The notes: a model not told the origin generated them from the letters alone. DNA of 16,621 bases from Cryomorphaceae bacterium (GCA_021298235.1 JAJTDX010000108.1:1-16621), one strand, 5' to 3'; shown: positions 1 through 8,379, counted from the stretch's first letter. A program made the numbers and translations.

Positions 1-1475
1 TATGGCAAAATAGCGTGAATACACTCGCATCGCTTGACTTGTTCCCACTTCAGGGCGGACAATACTATGTTGATGACGTTAGCTTTGATCAGCAGCCATA
101 TACGATTCTAAATCTCAACGCTGCGATGGCGGGACTTAATATTGGAGGAAACATTGCGAGTCAGGCTGTTACACCTTCTGTTACGGTTCTAAATGCTGGG
201 ACTACAGTTATTAATTCCTTCGACGTAACACTGGATTACAATGGAACCCAATACACGCAGAATGTGACTGGGCAAAGTATTGCTTCACTTGCGGATTATG
301 TTGTTAATTTTTCTCAGATCACCCTTGTTCCTGGATTAAATGTAGCTACTGCGACTATTACGAATGTGAATGGTGGAGCAGATGATGATCTGACGGATAA
401 TTCGATGTCAATTAATGTAAATCCTGTTGTTCCTGCACCTGGAAAAATGGTTGTGGGAGAAGAAGGAACAGGTACTTGGTGTCAGTGGTGTCCACGAGGT
501 GCCGTTTATATGGATCTTTTTGAACAAAATTACGGACAGTTTTGGGCAGGTATTGCCGTTCATAATAGCGATCCGATGACCGTTACAGAATACGATGCAG
601 GAGTTGGCGCTGTTGTTAGTGGTTACCCAAGTGCATTAGTAGATCGCGGTCCGGATGTCGATCCATCAGGTATGGGTCCCGATTTTTATGCTCGCTTGCA
701 AACTGCTCCAGTAGCCTTCATTACGAATGGTGCAAACTGGGACCCTGTCACACGCATTTTGAATGTTTCAGTGACTACAGATTTTCAGGCTAGTGCAACC
801 AGTAATTACAAAGTTGCATGTGTTTTGACAGAGGATGGTGTTACTGGAACTGGTTCAGGGTACAATCAGTCTAATGCGTATGCAGGTGGAGCAAATGGTG
901 TTATGGGGGGATATGAAACATTAGCAAATCCTGTACCTGCAGCCCAAATGACATATGACCATGTTGCCAGAGCAATTGCCCCAAGCTTCGGAGGATATGC
1001 AAATGCATTTCCAGCAACGGTAAATTCAGGAGATTTATACACCTTCAATTTCTCATTTACCTTACCTGCAACTTGGGATGAAGCTAACATGCATATCATA
1101 GGGATGCTTGTAGCACCTAATGGTCGAATCGACAACGCAGGTAAAGCTACTATTGCTGAGGCCGTATCAAGTGGGTTTGTATCAGGAACTCAGGTGGCAT
1201 CTGTTGCTCAGCTAGAACAGCCTGATGCGGTAATGCAAGTATTCCCAAATCCTGCTGTTTCTCAAGCAACCGTAGTACTTAATTTGAATAACGAAAGTGA
1301 GGTAAGCCTTAAACTTATGGATGTATCCGGAAAAGTTTTATCCTCACGATCTTATGGAATGATTTCAGGCGCAGTTGACATGCAATTGAACATGTCAATG
1401 TTGTCTGCAGGTGTTTATGTCATCGAAGCTGAAATCGATGGAAATAAGATCACCAAACGAATTGTAAAAGAATAA
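1..1475 (+). CDS. T9SS-secreted Omp28/thioredoxin-like surface protein, 5' end outside window
   Basis: The reading frame is open from the first bases (codons from position 3), so the gene begins upstream and only its C-terminal part is seen. A GTG at 15 lies inside a domain end (YYVDDVSF, typical of jelly-roll/MAM-like domains) and is not a credible start. Next comes a CARDB-like beta-rich segment of about 100 residues, ending near position 430. An Omp28-like region follows, opening with a CxxC motif (TWCQWCPRG; cysteine codons at 480 and 489), as in thioredoxin-fold proteins. The last roughly 80 residues, from about 1229 (VFPNPA... to KRIVKE at the stop), form a type A T9SS sorting domain, so the protein is expected to cross the outer membrane and be attached or released at the surface. 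The substrate is unknown; the CxxC suggests thiol-disulfide chemistry, but this is inference. Confidence 0.85.
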   Translation, partial: WQNSVNTLASLDLFPLQGGQYYVDDVSFDQQPYTILNLNAAMAGLNIGGNIASQAVTPSVTVLNAGTTVINSFDVTLDYNGTQYTQNVTGQSIASLADYVVNFSQITLVPGLNVATATITNVNGGADDDLTDNSMSINVNPVVPAPGKMVVGEEGTGTWCQWCPRGAVYMDLFEQNYGQFWAGIAVHNSDPMTVTEYDAGVGAVVSGYPSALVDRGPDVDPSGMGPDFYARLQTAPVAFITNGANWDPVTRILNVSVTTDFQASATSNYKVACVLTEDGVTGTGSGYNQSNAYAGGANGVMGGYETLANPVPAAQMTYDHVARAIAPSFGGYANAFPATVNSGDLYTFNFSFTLPATWDEANMHIIGMLVAPNGRIDNAGKATIAEAVSSGFVSGTQVASVAQLEQPDAVMQVFPNPAVSQATVVLNLNNESEVSLKLMDVSGKVLSSRSYGMISGAVDMQLNMSMLSAGVYVIEAEIDGNKITKRIVKE

Positions 1476-1495
1476 ATTTATTCTGAGTTCTTTTG

Positions 1496-1526
1496 AATGG
1501 CCGGAACACCACCGGCCATTTTTTCT
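1496..1526 (+). terminator. Rho-independent terminator after the T9SS protein gene
   Basis: A perfect 9-bp stem (AATGGCCGG at 1496-1504 pairing with CCGGCCATT at 1512-1520) with a 7-nt loop is followed by a T-rich run TTTTTCTT. It lies 20 bases after the stop codon and separates this gene from the next one downstream. Confidence 0.9.
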
Positions 1527-1530
1527 TGAT

Positions 1531-1538
1531 TACATTTG
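1531..1538 (+). promoter_or_regulatory. Bacteroidota-type -7 box TACATTTG
   Basis: This is a perfect match to TAnnTTTG, the -7 element of Bacteroidota promoters. It ends 4 nt before the ATG at 1543, so transcription would begin at or next to the start codon. The -33 position falls in the preceding terminator stem and shows no clear TTG, so the promoter is only partly supported. Confidence 0.5.
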
Positions 1539-1542
1539 CGTA

Positions 1543-2115
1543 ATGAAATGGATTGGCAAACGAATCAACTTCGTAGAAGAAAAGAATCGAACTACCATTG
1601 TTATTTTTCCTGAGAAAAAAACACTTATAACAGGCCTCATGGGAGCGTGGCTTGCGATGTGGTTGGTCATTGGTGCTACATCTGTATGGGCCTTGTTTGT
1701 CCTTAAACTTTCTGAACAGGAGCAGATCATCTTGTGGGTTTTCCTTGCATTCTGGGTCTATTATGCCTTGAAAGTCGCACGCACTTTTCTTTGGATTCTT
1801 TGGGGAAAAGAGCTAATTAAGATAGATGAGGTGGCCCTTCATTACAAACGTTCTGTCAGAACCTATGGTCGTTCTGTTCCTTACTATTTTGAAAATATCA
1901 AAAAAGTGTCCATTGAACATCCGAAAGAAGGGTCTTTTCAGTCAGTCTGGGAATCTTCTCCATGGATCGCAGGTGGTGAACGCCTGGAATTTGAATATCA
2001 GGGTAAAATAGTAAGAATTGGTAGAAAACTTGAGGAACGGGACTCTAAATTACTCTATGATTTGATAACAAAAAAAATAGAGGACAGACTGCGTACTTCA
2101 AAATCAAAACCCTAG
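1543..2115 (+). CDS. Two-helix inner-membrane protein with PH-like C-terminal domain (unknown function)
   Basis: I do not recognise a named family. The 190-residue protein has a short basic N-terminus, two hydrophobic segments (about residues 29-53 and 61-87, rich in Trp) that should form a helical hairpin in the inner membrane, and a soluble C-terminal half (about 90-190). The pattern of short beta strands ending in an amphipathic helix resembles bacterial PH-like domains of the YdbS kind. That resemblance is by eye only. The start is chosen because it directly follows a perfect TAnnTTTG box; the next in-frame Met lies inside the first membrane helix. The gene stands alone after a terminator, and its last 12 bases overlap tail to tail with the convergent DUF1801 gene. 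Confidence 0.75.
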   Translation: MKWIGKRINFVEEKNRTTIVIFPEKKTLITGLMGAWLAMWLVIGATSVWALFVLKLSEQEQIILWVFLAFWVYYALKVARTFLWILWGKELIKIDEVALHYKRSVRTYGRSVPYYFENIKKVSIEHPKEGSFQSVWESSPWIAGGERLEFEYQGKIVRIGRKLEERDSKLLYDLITKKIEDRLRTSKSKP

Positions 2116-2451
2116 TGCTTTTAGTCTAAATTCAGCAATTTTTTTGATCAATTCTTCTGGTATTGCTGAGTTGTAGGGCAGTTGAATCGCTCCTTTGCTA
2201 TGTTTTATATTTTTTAGCTCTTCTTTGAAGAATTTAATTGGCTTGGATGTTGGATAAAAGCCAATGTGATTTTTATGTGCAGCGAAGTAAACAACGATTT
2301 GCTTCAACTTAAATGCAGGCATGTTATAACTTATAATTTCTTCACAATTCTTGGGTAATAGTTTTTTTAAATAAGAATGAAAATCAATAAGTTTAAATTG
2401 AATTTCTTCATTAAATGAGGCAATATATTGGTCGTGAGATTTATATGTCAT
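2104..2451 (-). CDS. DUF1801 (YdhG-like) protein
   Basis: A 115-residue soluble protein with the DUF1801 pattern: an N-terminal helical part, then a conserved YNMPAF motif (about residues 43-48), then VVYFAAHKNHIGFYP. Length is normal for the family and the gene looks complete. Family members resemble the fold of frataxin-like iron-binding proteins (YdhG/FraH of Bacillus), but most have no established role; none is shown here. It is the last gene of the minus-strand operon. Its ATG sits directly after the stop codon of the broken CoA-transferase gene (stop 2452-2454, start at 2451), so it probably depends on the upstream transcript. Confidence 0.85.
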   Translation of the reverse strand: MTYKSHDQYIASFNEEIQFKLIDFHSYLKKLLPKNCEEIISYNMPAFKLKQIVVYFAAHKNHIGFYPTSKPIKFFKEELKNIKHSKGAIQLPYNSAIPEELIKKIAEFRLKALGF

Positions 2452-3382
2452 TTAAGAGAATTTAAAGGCAATGCTTCCTACACCTTTCGTTTTTTGCCCG
2501 TCAATTGTTTCCTCTCTCACCAAAAATAAAGCTTGTTTCTCTGATAAGACTTCAGCGAGGTTCTTTATCTTCCCGGCAGGAACATATTGCTTAAGCAGAT
2601 CATCTAGCAATTCATCTGACTTACGTAGAAGAATAGGTGGCGCAAGAAGTTCACGGAGAGTATCTCGGTGACGCACACGTTCTGTGTTCGAACTAAACCT
2701 CATATCTGCCGGCAATTCATTCATTCCCAACACAGAACAGAGTTTAACAAAATGGGCGTCACTTCCAATAGCAAGTGTAATGGATTGACCATCTATCGTT
2801 TTAAATATTTCCCCATAACTCACGCTCCCACAATGCCACCAGTAATCCTTCTTTTAAGTGATGTCCGGCAAGCACATCTATCAGGGCCACAGGCATCTTC
2901 ACGGGACCGCTTTCCGGTGTGCCGTTCATTGACATGAATCCCGTTTCGGCCTGTAGGATAAGGTCATAAGCAACTCGATCACTGTGTGAACCGAAACCGC
3001 TTATTTTTCCGATGATTAGTCTCGGATTTATTTTTCTCAAAACATCATCGGTTACGCGAAGTTTGTCTTCATCCCCTTTTTTGAAATTTGAAACCAGAAT
3101 ATCGGCATCTTCAATTTGATCCAAAAACTGTCGATAGTCTTCCTCAGAGCGAAGATCGAGATGCAAGTATGTTTTTCTATAATTGACAGAAGAAAAATAG
3201 GCCGAAACTGCAGAGTCAGGATTTTCAGTTGGAAGCTTCCAACTTCTGGTAACATCCGGTGTGCGCTTGTTTTCAATTTTGACAACCTGAGCTCCTAATT
3301 CAGCAAAAAATGTCGTGACGGACGGTCCTGCCAGTACTGTTGAAAGGTCAATTACCTTTAGTGCAGAGAAAATAGTTGTCAT
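2452..3382 (-). pseudogene. CaiB/BaiF-type CoA-transferase gene with internal out-of-frame deletion
   Basis: The N-terminal 185 or so residues match class III CoA-transferases (DLSTVLAGPSVTTFFAELGAQVVKIENK; later MPVALIDVLAGHHLKEGLLVAL, with the Asp that I take as the usual acyl-accepting residue). This frame then runs into a stop at 2801-2803. The family's C-terminal part (YGEIFKTIDGQSITLAIGSDAHF ... VPAGKIKNLAEVL) continues from about 2815 in another frame down to 2452. The usual linking block (GKG-YVDVSLFDA-like helix and the stretch up to the PYGEIF motif, about 45 residues as I recall the family) is missing at the junction near 2812-2835. The whole is 931 nt, not a multiple of three. A single-base frameshift cannot restore it. 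It starts 15 nt after the ygiD stop, within the operon. It is either a genuine pseudogene or an assembly deletion. Confidence 0.82.
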
Positions 3383-3397
3383 CCAAAACTTATTTTG

Positions 3398-4169
3398 TTA
3401 TCCAAATCTAACGGAGGTCATGGTAAGTGATCCGGCCATCGCCTGATCGTTGAAGAAAGAAACAGCATCCTTTTCATTTTTTAATCCAAGCGAATATATC
3501 AAAGGAAAATAATGATCGGGTGAGGGAATCGCTTTAGCGATATGCTGATGAAGTGTGAAATAGTTAATCAGTGAAGAGTGGTCATTATCTGAGATCCTGG
3601 TTTTGAATAATTCATTTATTTCCAGCGCCCAATCGAAACCGAATGCTTCGTTTAATCTATCCCATGCAACCAAGCCGAGGTTGTGTACCATATTTCCCGA
3701 ACCTATGATCAATACTCCTTTTTTTCTGAGGGATGCAAGCTGTTGTGCAAGTTCGTAATGGTATTGAGCTCCTTGATAATAATCGATGCTTAATTGTAGG
3801 ACGGGAATGTCAGCTTCAGGATACATGTGCCGCAATATGGTCCAGGTTCCATGGTCCATTCCCCATTCAGTGTCTAATCCGACAGAGGTCTTTGTGATTA
3901 TTTCTGCGGTTTCAGCAGCCAATTGTGGATTTCCTGGGGCAGGATATTCAACGGCGAACAGTTCCTCTGAAAATCCTCCAAAGTCATGGATGGTCGCAGG
4001 TTTTTCGCTTGCAGTGATGAAGGTGCCCCTCGTTAGCCAATGAGCTGAAATACAAAGTATGGCTTTGGGTTTAGCAATCTCGGAAGCCAGTTTTTTCCAA
4101 TACGAGCGCCCCTGTTGTTCCTAGAGCAATGGTTCCACTCATAATGGTTACAAATTTTCTGCGATCCAT
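3398..4169 (-). pseudogene. ygiD: 4,5-DOPA extradiol dioxygenase-like gene (YgiD family) with internal out-of-frame deletion
   Basis: From the ATG at 4169 the frame encodes a twin-Arg-like N-terminus (MDRRKFVTIMSGTIALGTTG) and then meets a stop at 4071-4073. From about 4099 a second frame carries the rest of a YgiD-type dioxygenase: WKKLASEIAKPKAILCISAHW, HDFGGF, YPAPGNPQLA, EWGMDHGTW, IGSGNMVHN, PDHYFPL and AGSLTMTS near the end at 3398. Between them the family normally has a segment of roughly 35-50 residues including the GHGSPMNAIE motif, whose His is a metal ligand; it is absent here. The gene is 772 nt, not a multiple of three. The metal His residues in SAHW and MVHN remain. The start lies 1 nt after the cytochrome gene's stop, so the gene was part of the operon. 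It should be inactive as written. Confidence 0.83.
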
Positions 4170-4170
4170 T

Positions 4171-4467
4171 TTACTGCTGTTGCAGTTTCCAGTTTACGTA
4201 TGCAGCAATTTTACTTTCCTGTACAGCATCTAACTGCGCTTCTTTTGCCATAGCCGGCACGATCTTCTGCCATTTTTCTTTTGAATAACGTCCAATAACA
4301 GGGAGCTCATGGCATTTTACACAATTCGTTTCATATAGAGCAAGGCCTTCAGACGCCTCACCCGTAGGTACAGCTGGTGCTGACTTTTTTACATCCGCCA
4401 CTTCTGCAGTTTTTGGAGCACAGCCAAGAAAGGTGAAGATCGAAATTGAAAAGATGATTTTTTTCAT
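4171..4467 (-). CDS. Small monohaem cytochrome c lipoprotein
   Basis: A 98-residue protein with a lipoprotein signal (hydrophobic residues 4-14, lipobox FLGC with Cys16), a Pro/Ala-rich linker, and a single haem c attachment motif CVKCH (residues 49-53). Met73 in VPAM is a candidate distal haem ligand. It would be anchored in a membrane facing the periplasm and carry electrons; the partner is unknown. Its ATG overlaps the stop of the upstream RlpA-like gene (ATGA, 4464-4467), and its stop lies 1 nt from the start of the broken ygiD gene, so it is inside the operon. The length fits small class I-like c domains found in Bacteroidota. The role with ygiD is a guess from position only. Confidence 0.85.
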   Translation of the reverse strand: MKKIIFSISIFTFLGCAPKTAEVADVKKSAPAVPTGEASEGLALYETNCVKCHELPVIGRYSKEKWQKIVPAMAKEAQLDAVQESKIAAYVNWKLQQQ

Positions 4468-4817
4468 GGAGTTATTTTTTCAAGTGTAACATTGGCAATA
4501 CCATCCCTGACGAAATTAAGTTTTTTGGCTGCTTTTAGGGTAACATCAATGCAATGGCCAGAACTTTTACTTAATCGGTCATTAATTTTGAGTATCACAG
4601 TTGAGTCATTCTTTAAATTGGTCACTTTTACTTTTGTCCCGAATGGCAACGTTTTGTGTGCGGCCGTCAAACTGTCTTGTCTGAAGATCTCACCAGAAGA
4701 GGTTTTCCTTCCCTCAAATTTGGTGGAATAGTAACTTGCTTTTCCTTTTTCTAGGACAGCGCGGTAAACAAACCCCGAAAAAATAAACAGACTTATAACT
4801 AGAAATACAATTTTCAT
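4464..4817 (-). CDS. rlpA: RlpA-like double-psi beta-barrel protein
   Basis: A 117-residue protein with an N-terminal signal or anchor helix (residues 2-18) followed directly by one RlpA-like domain: KASYYSTKFEGRKTSSGEIF, TAAHKTLPFGTKVKVTN, and INDRLSKSSGHCIDVTLKAAKKL. The His54 and Asp80 of the HKTLPFGT and NDR motifs, which are the lytic transglycosylase residues of Pseudomonas RlpA, are present. There is no C-terminal SPOR domain, as in many short Bacteroidota members. Expected role: cleavage of peptidoglycan glycan strands in the periplasm, though activity of short forms is not assured. It is the first gene of the minus-strand operon; the TATTTTTC at about 4834-4841 upstream is a one-mismatch -7 box on that strand. 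Confidence 0.8.
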   Translation of the reverse strand: MKIVFLVISLFIFSGFVYRAVLEKGKASYYSTKFEGRKTSSGEIFRQDSLTAAHKTLPFGTKVKVTNLKNDSTVILKINDRLSKSSGHCIDVTLKAAKKLNFVRDGIANVTLEKITP

Positions 4818-4936
4818 CCTGTCTAATTGGATCGAAAAATACGGAATCAGGAGCTTCTGGCCAAAATTTATGTGATTTCTTAGCTTGAGTTAAGAAAATT
4901 CTCAATGAATTTATGAGATTTGTGCACCTTTCAGTT

Positions 4937-7054
4937 ATGAATAAAAATACATACATCATTCAACAAACAAGTCTTACGGAAAAATCTGTAGGACAAACAA
5001 TTAAACTTCTAGAAGAAGGTGCAACTGTTCCTTTTCTTGCACGTTATCGCAAAGAGCAAACAGGTGGGCTTGATGAGGTTGAAATTGCAGCAATACGAGA
5101 TTTTTCAAAGAAATTTGATGAATTGATTCAACGTCAGAAAACCATCCTCACCGCTGCTGAGGAGCAAGGAAAGTTAACATCCGAACTTCGTGAGAAGATC
5201 GAAAATTGTTTTGATGCTGTTATTTTGGAGGACCTTTATCTCCCGTTTAAGCAGAAAAGAGAAACACGGGGAGACAAGGCACGAAAAGCAGGTCTTGAGC
5301 CACTCGCTAAAATGATTATGTCTCAGCGTGGTGGAGATCCTGAACAAATGGCAGAACGATTTGTGAAAGGAGAGCTTGAAGATGAAGAGGCAGCCATTCA
5401 GGGTGCCTTGGATATCATAGCCGAGTGGGTCAATGAGAACAGTATTGTTCGTGGCAAGGTGCGAAATTTGTTTGGTCGAAAAGCACTTCTTTCTACTAAA
5501 ATCATCAAAGGAAAAGAAGAGGAAGGGGCGAAGTATAAAGATTATTTTGATGTTAAAGAACCACTCTATAGATGCAGTTCTCACCGATTTTTAGCCATGC
5601 ATCGGGCGGTGAATGAAGGGATAATTTCGATAAAGGCGCTTCCGGAAGAAAATGAAGCGATCGAATTGTTGGAACGTTTCTTTGTTAAGGGAAACGATGC
5701 CTGCTCGAACTTTGTTGCACACGCTTGCAAGGATGCCTACAAGCGATTAATGGCCCCATCTCTGGAGAACGAAGTATTAAAAGAGGCTAAACAGAAAGCT
5801 GATGTGGAGGCGATTCGTGTCTTCTCCTCGAATTTGAGGCAATTATTGCTTGCGGCACCTCTGGGAAATAAGCGAATTCTCGCAATTGATCCCGGATTTA
5901 GAACAGGATGTAAAGTGGTCTGCATAGATGAATCCGGAAATCTTTTGAATAACCTTACAATCTATCCTCATCCTCCTCAGAGTGAGCTTAGTCAGGCTAT
6001 GGCTAAAATTTCACAACTCGTGCAAACCTATAAGATAGATGCGATTGCTGTTGGAGATGGAACTGCAGGAAGAGAGACGGAGTCGATGATAAAGAAAATT
6101 CGCTTTGACAAAGAATTGGAGGTATTTGTTGTTCGTGAAGACGGGGCCTCTATTTATTCGGCAAGCACTGTGGCACGTAAGGAATTTCCCGAGTATGATG
6201 TAACCGTGAGGGGAGCTGTTTCCATTGGCAGAAGATTGATGGATCCACTTGCAGAATTGGTCAAGATAGATCCGAAGTCAGTAGGAGTGGGGCAATACCA
6301 GCATGAAGTCAACCAAACGCTTTTAAAAGAGGCACTAGACGACGTAGTTATCTCTTGTGTGAATAGTGTTGGAGTGGATGTAAATACAGCGTCTCCTTAT
6401 TTGTTGGGATATGTATCTGGATTGGGAGAGACGCTGGCTGAAAATATTGTTCAGTTCAGAAAGGAAAATGGTGTGTTTCTATCAAGAGAAGATCTTAAAA
6501 AGGTCAAGAGACTTGGTGATAAAGCATTTGAACAAGCGGCAGGTTTTCTCAGAATAAAAAATGGAAACAACCCCTTGGACAATTCAGCTGTTCACCCTGA
6601 AAGTTATTTTTTGGTGGAACGGATGGCGAAGAAGCTGGGAACTGAGCTATCGCATTTAGTTGGCAACAAAGAAAAAATCGATCAGCTTAATAAAATTGAC
6701 TTTCCTGAGGTGGATGTATTTACGTTTAATGATGTTGTAAATGAGTTGAAGAAGCCAGGATTAGATCCACGAAAAAAGGCAAAAGTTCTGGAGTTTGATT
6801 CCTCCATCCGAACCATTGATGATCTTCGCACAGGCATGGTATTGCCAGGGATAGTAACCAATGTCACAGCATTTGGTGCATTTGTAAATATTGGAATAAA
6901 AGAGAATGGGTTGATTCATAAATCCCAACTTGCGGATGTGTATGTGGATGATCCTTCAAAGTTCATTTCATTGCATGAGCATGTTTCAGTTCAAGTCCTG
7001 GAGATCGATCCGGCCAGAAAACGCATCGGATTAAAAAAAATAGGTAAATCTTAA
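4937..7054 (+). CDS. tex: Tex family RNA-binding transcription accessory protein
   Basis: A 705-residue protein with the full Tex layout. It has a helical Tex N-terminal domain (LLEEGATVPFLARYRKEQTGGLDE near residues 25-50), a YqgF/RNase H-like domain opening with ILAIDPGFRTG at about 314, the conserved VRGAVSIGRRLMDPLAELVKIDP segment, a helix-hairpin-helix region at about 485-520, and a C-terminal S1 domain at about 630-704. Tex binds nucleic acid and acts in transcription or RNA processing in the cytoplasm. The ATG at 4937 (MNKNTYIIQ) is preferred over an in-frame ATG at 4913, because the family start aligns there and a near -7 box (GAGATTTG, 4915-4922) overlaps the upstream candidate. It is divergent from the rlpA operon, with 119 bases between the starts. 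Confidence 0.93.
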   Translation: MNKNTYIIQQTSLTEKSVGQTIKLLEEGATVPFLARYRKEQTGGLDEVEIAAIRDFSKKFDELIQRQKTILTAAEEQGKLTSELREKIENCFDAVILEDLYLPFKQKRETRGDKARKAGLEPLAKMIMSQRGGDPEQMAERFVKGELEDEEAAIQGALDIIAEWVNENSIVRGKVRNLFGRKALLSTKIIKGKEEEGAKYKDYFDVKEPLYRCSSHRFLAMHRAVNEGIISIKALPEENEAIELLERFFVKGNDACSNFVAHACKDAYKRLMAPSLENEVLKEAKQKADVEAIRVFSSNLRQLLLAAPLGNKRILAIDPGFRTGCKVVCIDESGNLLNNLTIYPHPPQSELSQAMAKISQLVQTYKIDAIAVGDGTAGRETESMIKKIRFDKELEVFVVREDGASIYSASTVARKEFPEYDVTVRGAVSIGRRLMDPLAELVKIDPKSVGVGQYQHEVNQTLLKEALDDVVISCVNSVGVDVNTASPYLLGYVSGLGETLAENIVQFRKENGVFLSREDLKKVKRLGDKAFEQAAGFLRIKNGNNPLDNSAVHPESYFLVERMAKKLGTELSHLVGNKEKIDQLNKIDFPEVDVFTFNDVVNELKKPGLDPRKKAKVLEFDSSIRTIDDLRTGMVLPGIVTNVTAFGAFVNIGIKENGLIHKSQLADVYVDDPSKFISLHEHVSVQVLEIDPARKRIGLKKIGKS

Positions 7055-7108
7055 AATTGCTGACAACTTTTTCAGCCCTTTCGACGTCTAAATTAAAAAC
7101 TACTGATT

Positions 7109-8356
7109 ATGAAAAAATTACTATTCATGTTGACGGTTTTCCTATCGGTTGCCACAACAAACTTTTCTTCAGCCCAAGCTGTATCTGCAGTGAACACCAC
7201 TGCTCCGGGAGTGTGCTTCGGCACTTCTCAAACGTACACATTCACAATTCTGGATGGAACAGGCGACCCTTGTGCCGGATTCTTTGTGTACACCAGTACA
7301 ACACCGGTTACAGATTCAACACTTTGCAATGGTACAATAACAGCAGTACCTTACTCAGGTACAATCCCTTACACCTATTCGTGGGGGAGTCCTTCTTTTG
7401 GCACCACAAGTACAGTGTCATCCGTCTGTCCTGGTTCCTACTACGTTGTGGTCACCGACGCGAATGGATGTACTTATACTGCTCTATGTACCGTGGTTGA
7501 CTCCTCCAATACCGGAAATGATCCTTGTTCCGGGTTCTATGCAGGCATTTCTGTTTATCCATCAGCTGACAGTTTGAGCTGTGATGGTTCTATGGAAATC
7601 GTTCCTTATGGAGGAACAGCCCCATACACATATTCGCTTGCGAGTGGTGTGTCATACCCGACAGGAACCATAACCGATTTGTGTCCCGGAACATATACTG
7701 TAGTTGTTGTTGATGGCAACGGTTGCTATTACACAGTTTCCGGTTCTGTTTTAGATTCTTCCTATTATTTTCCTGACTCTTCAAACATTATAAGTAACCC
7801 AACTTTTGGTGATTCTACAATTGTTGACACACTTGATTATTCCTGGATCTATGATTGTACGTTTGACCTAAGTTCAATTGATTCGGCTTATGTGATTCAG
7901 AATTCTTCTTTGGGCTCAGATTCAGTCCTTGTGACATGGATTATGATTGATGCCGCCGGGCAGGTAGTAGGAACATACACTGTTGGGTATCCTACTGGTG
8001 GTGTTTCTGGAGTGGTAACTGTTTATCTCAGTGTGCTTTGTCCTCAACATGCACCAGGAGATAATGCACTGATTGCAACCGACCAGATCTACTTGCAGCC
8101 TTCCTCATTAGGAATTGAAACAATAGTATCGGATGAAGTTAGAGTCCTGAATCCATTTGACGGATCTCTAGAAATCTCTTTTGAAAAATCTGCAGACAGA
8201 ACTATACTGCTCTATGATCTGAAAGGTGCTGTGGTATATTCGGAGTCTTCTTGTTCCAAAGAAGTTAGCGTCGATACCCGTCACGTGCAAAAAGGGATGT
8301 ACATACTAAGCATTCAGGAAGGAGCAAAAGTGTATCAGAAAAAACTGATCAAATAA
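7109..8356 (+). CDS. Secreted protein with two SprB-like repeats and a divergent T9SS sorting domain
   Basis: The 415-residue protein begins with a Sec signal peptide (MKKLLFMLTVFLSVATTNFSSA, cut likely after Ala22). Two imperfect 85-residue repeats follow (about 53-137 and 138-222), each with four Cys at the same places (55/140, 73/158, 107/192, 121/206) and the SprB-type pattern G-T-x-P-Y-T-Y-S ... CPG-Y-VVV-D-NGC. After a middle region of about 120 residues with no recognised fold, the last 70 or so residues (VLNPFDGSLEIS ... LYDLKGAVVY ... GMYILSI ... KKLIK) look like a T9SS C-terminal sorting domain without the usual PNP motif. It is expected at the cell surface or outside. SprB repeats occur in gliding adhesins, but this short protein need not be one. 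It follows tex by 54 bases and ends at a strong terminator. Confidence 0.82.
   Translation: MKKLLFMLTVFLSVATTNFSSAQAVSAVNTTAPGVCFGTSQTYTFTILDGTGDPCAGFFVYTSTTPVTDSTLCNGTITAVPYSGTIPYTYSWGSPSFGTTSTVSSVCPGSYYVVVTDANGCTYTALCTVVDSSNTGNDPCSGFYAGISVYPSADSLSCDGSMEIVPYGGTAPYTYSLASGVSYPTGTITDLCPGTYTVVVVDGNGCYYTVSGSVLDSSYYFPDSSNIISNPTFGDSTIVDTLDYSWIYDCTFDLSSIDSAYVIQNSSLGSDSVLVTWIMIDAAGQVVGTYTVGYPTGGVSGVVTVYLSVLCPQHAPGDNALIATDQIYLQPSSLGIETIVSDEVRVLNPFDGSLEISFEKSADRTILLYDLKGAVVYSESSCSKEVSVDTRHVQKGMYILSIQEGAKVYQKKLIK
7265..7774 (+). repeat. Tandem 85-residue coding repeat (two copies)
   Basis: Two consecutive 255-nt units in the secreted repeat protein gene encode segments that align without a gap across four Cys residues and the PYTYS, CPG and NGC anchors, each offset by exactly 85 residues. 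DNA identity is clearly below protein similarity, so the duplication is old. Confidence 0.75.
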
Positions 8357-8379
8357 TCCAAATCAACGTATGAATTTTT

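Noticed and set aside
2452..3922. Reading the split genes as separate short genes starting at 2823 (GTG) and 3922 (TTG).
   Set aside because: Both starts fall inside conserved family sequence, and upstream in-frame codons continue the homology, so they are fragments of broken genes.
3398..4169. Programmed frameshift or a single-base sequencing indel as the cause of the ygiD split.
   Set aside because: Conserved family residues between the two frames are absent from all frames, so changing frame alone cannot rebuild the protein.
4913..4936. Upstream ATG for tex at 4913.
   Set aside because: It adds eight residues unlike the family start and overlaps a near -7 box; 4937 aligns with the usual N-terminus.
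5174..5584. A 136-codon minus-strand open frame inside tex.
   Set aside because: It is a shadow of the tex coding frame with no recognisable domain.
7057..7500. A 147-codon open frame overlapping the secreted repeat protein.
   Set aside because: It is out of frame with clear signal peptide and repeat homology in the 7109 frame, and its residue make-up is Cys/His-rich nonsense.
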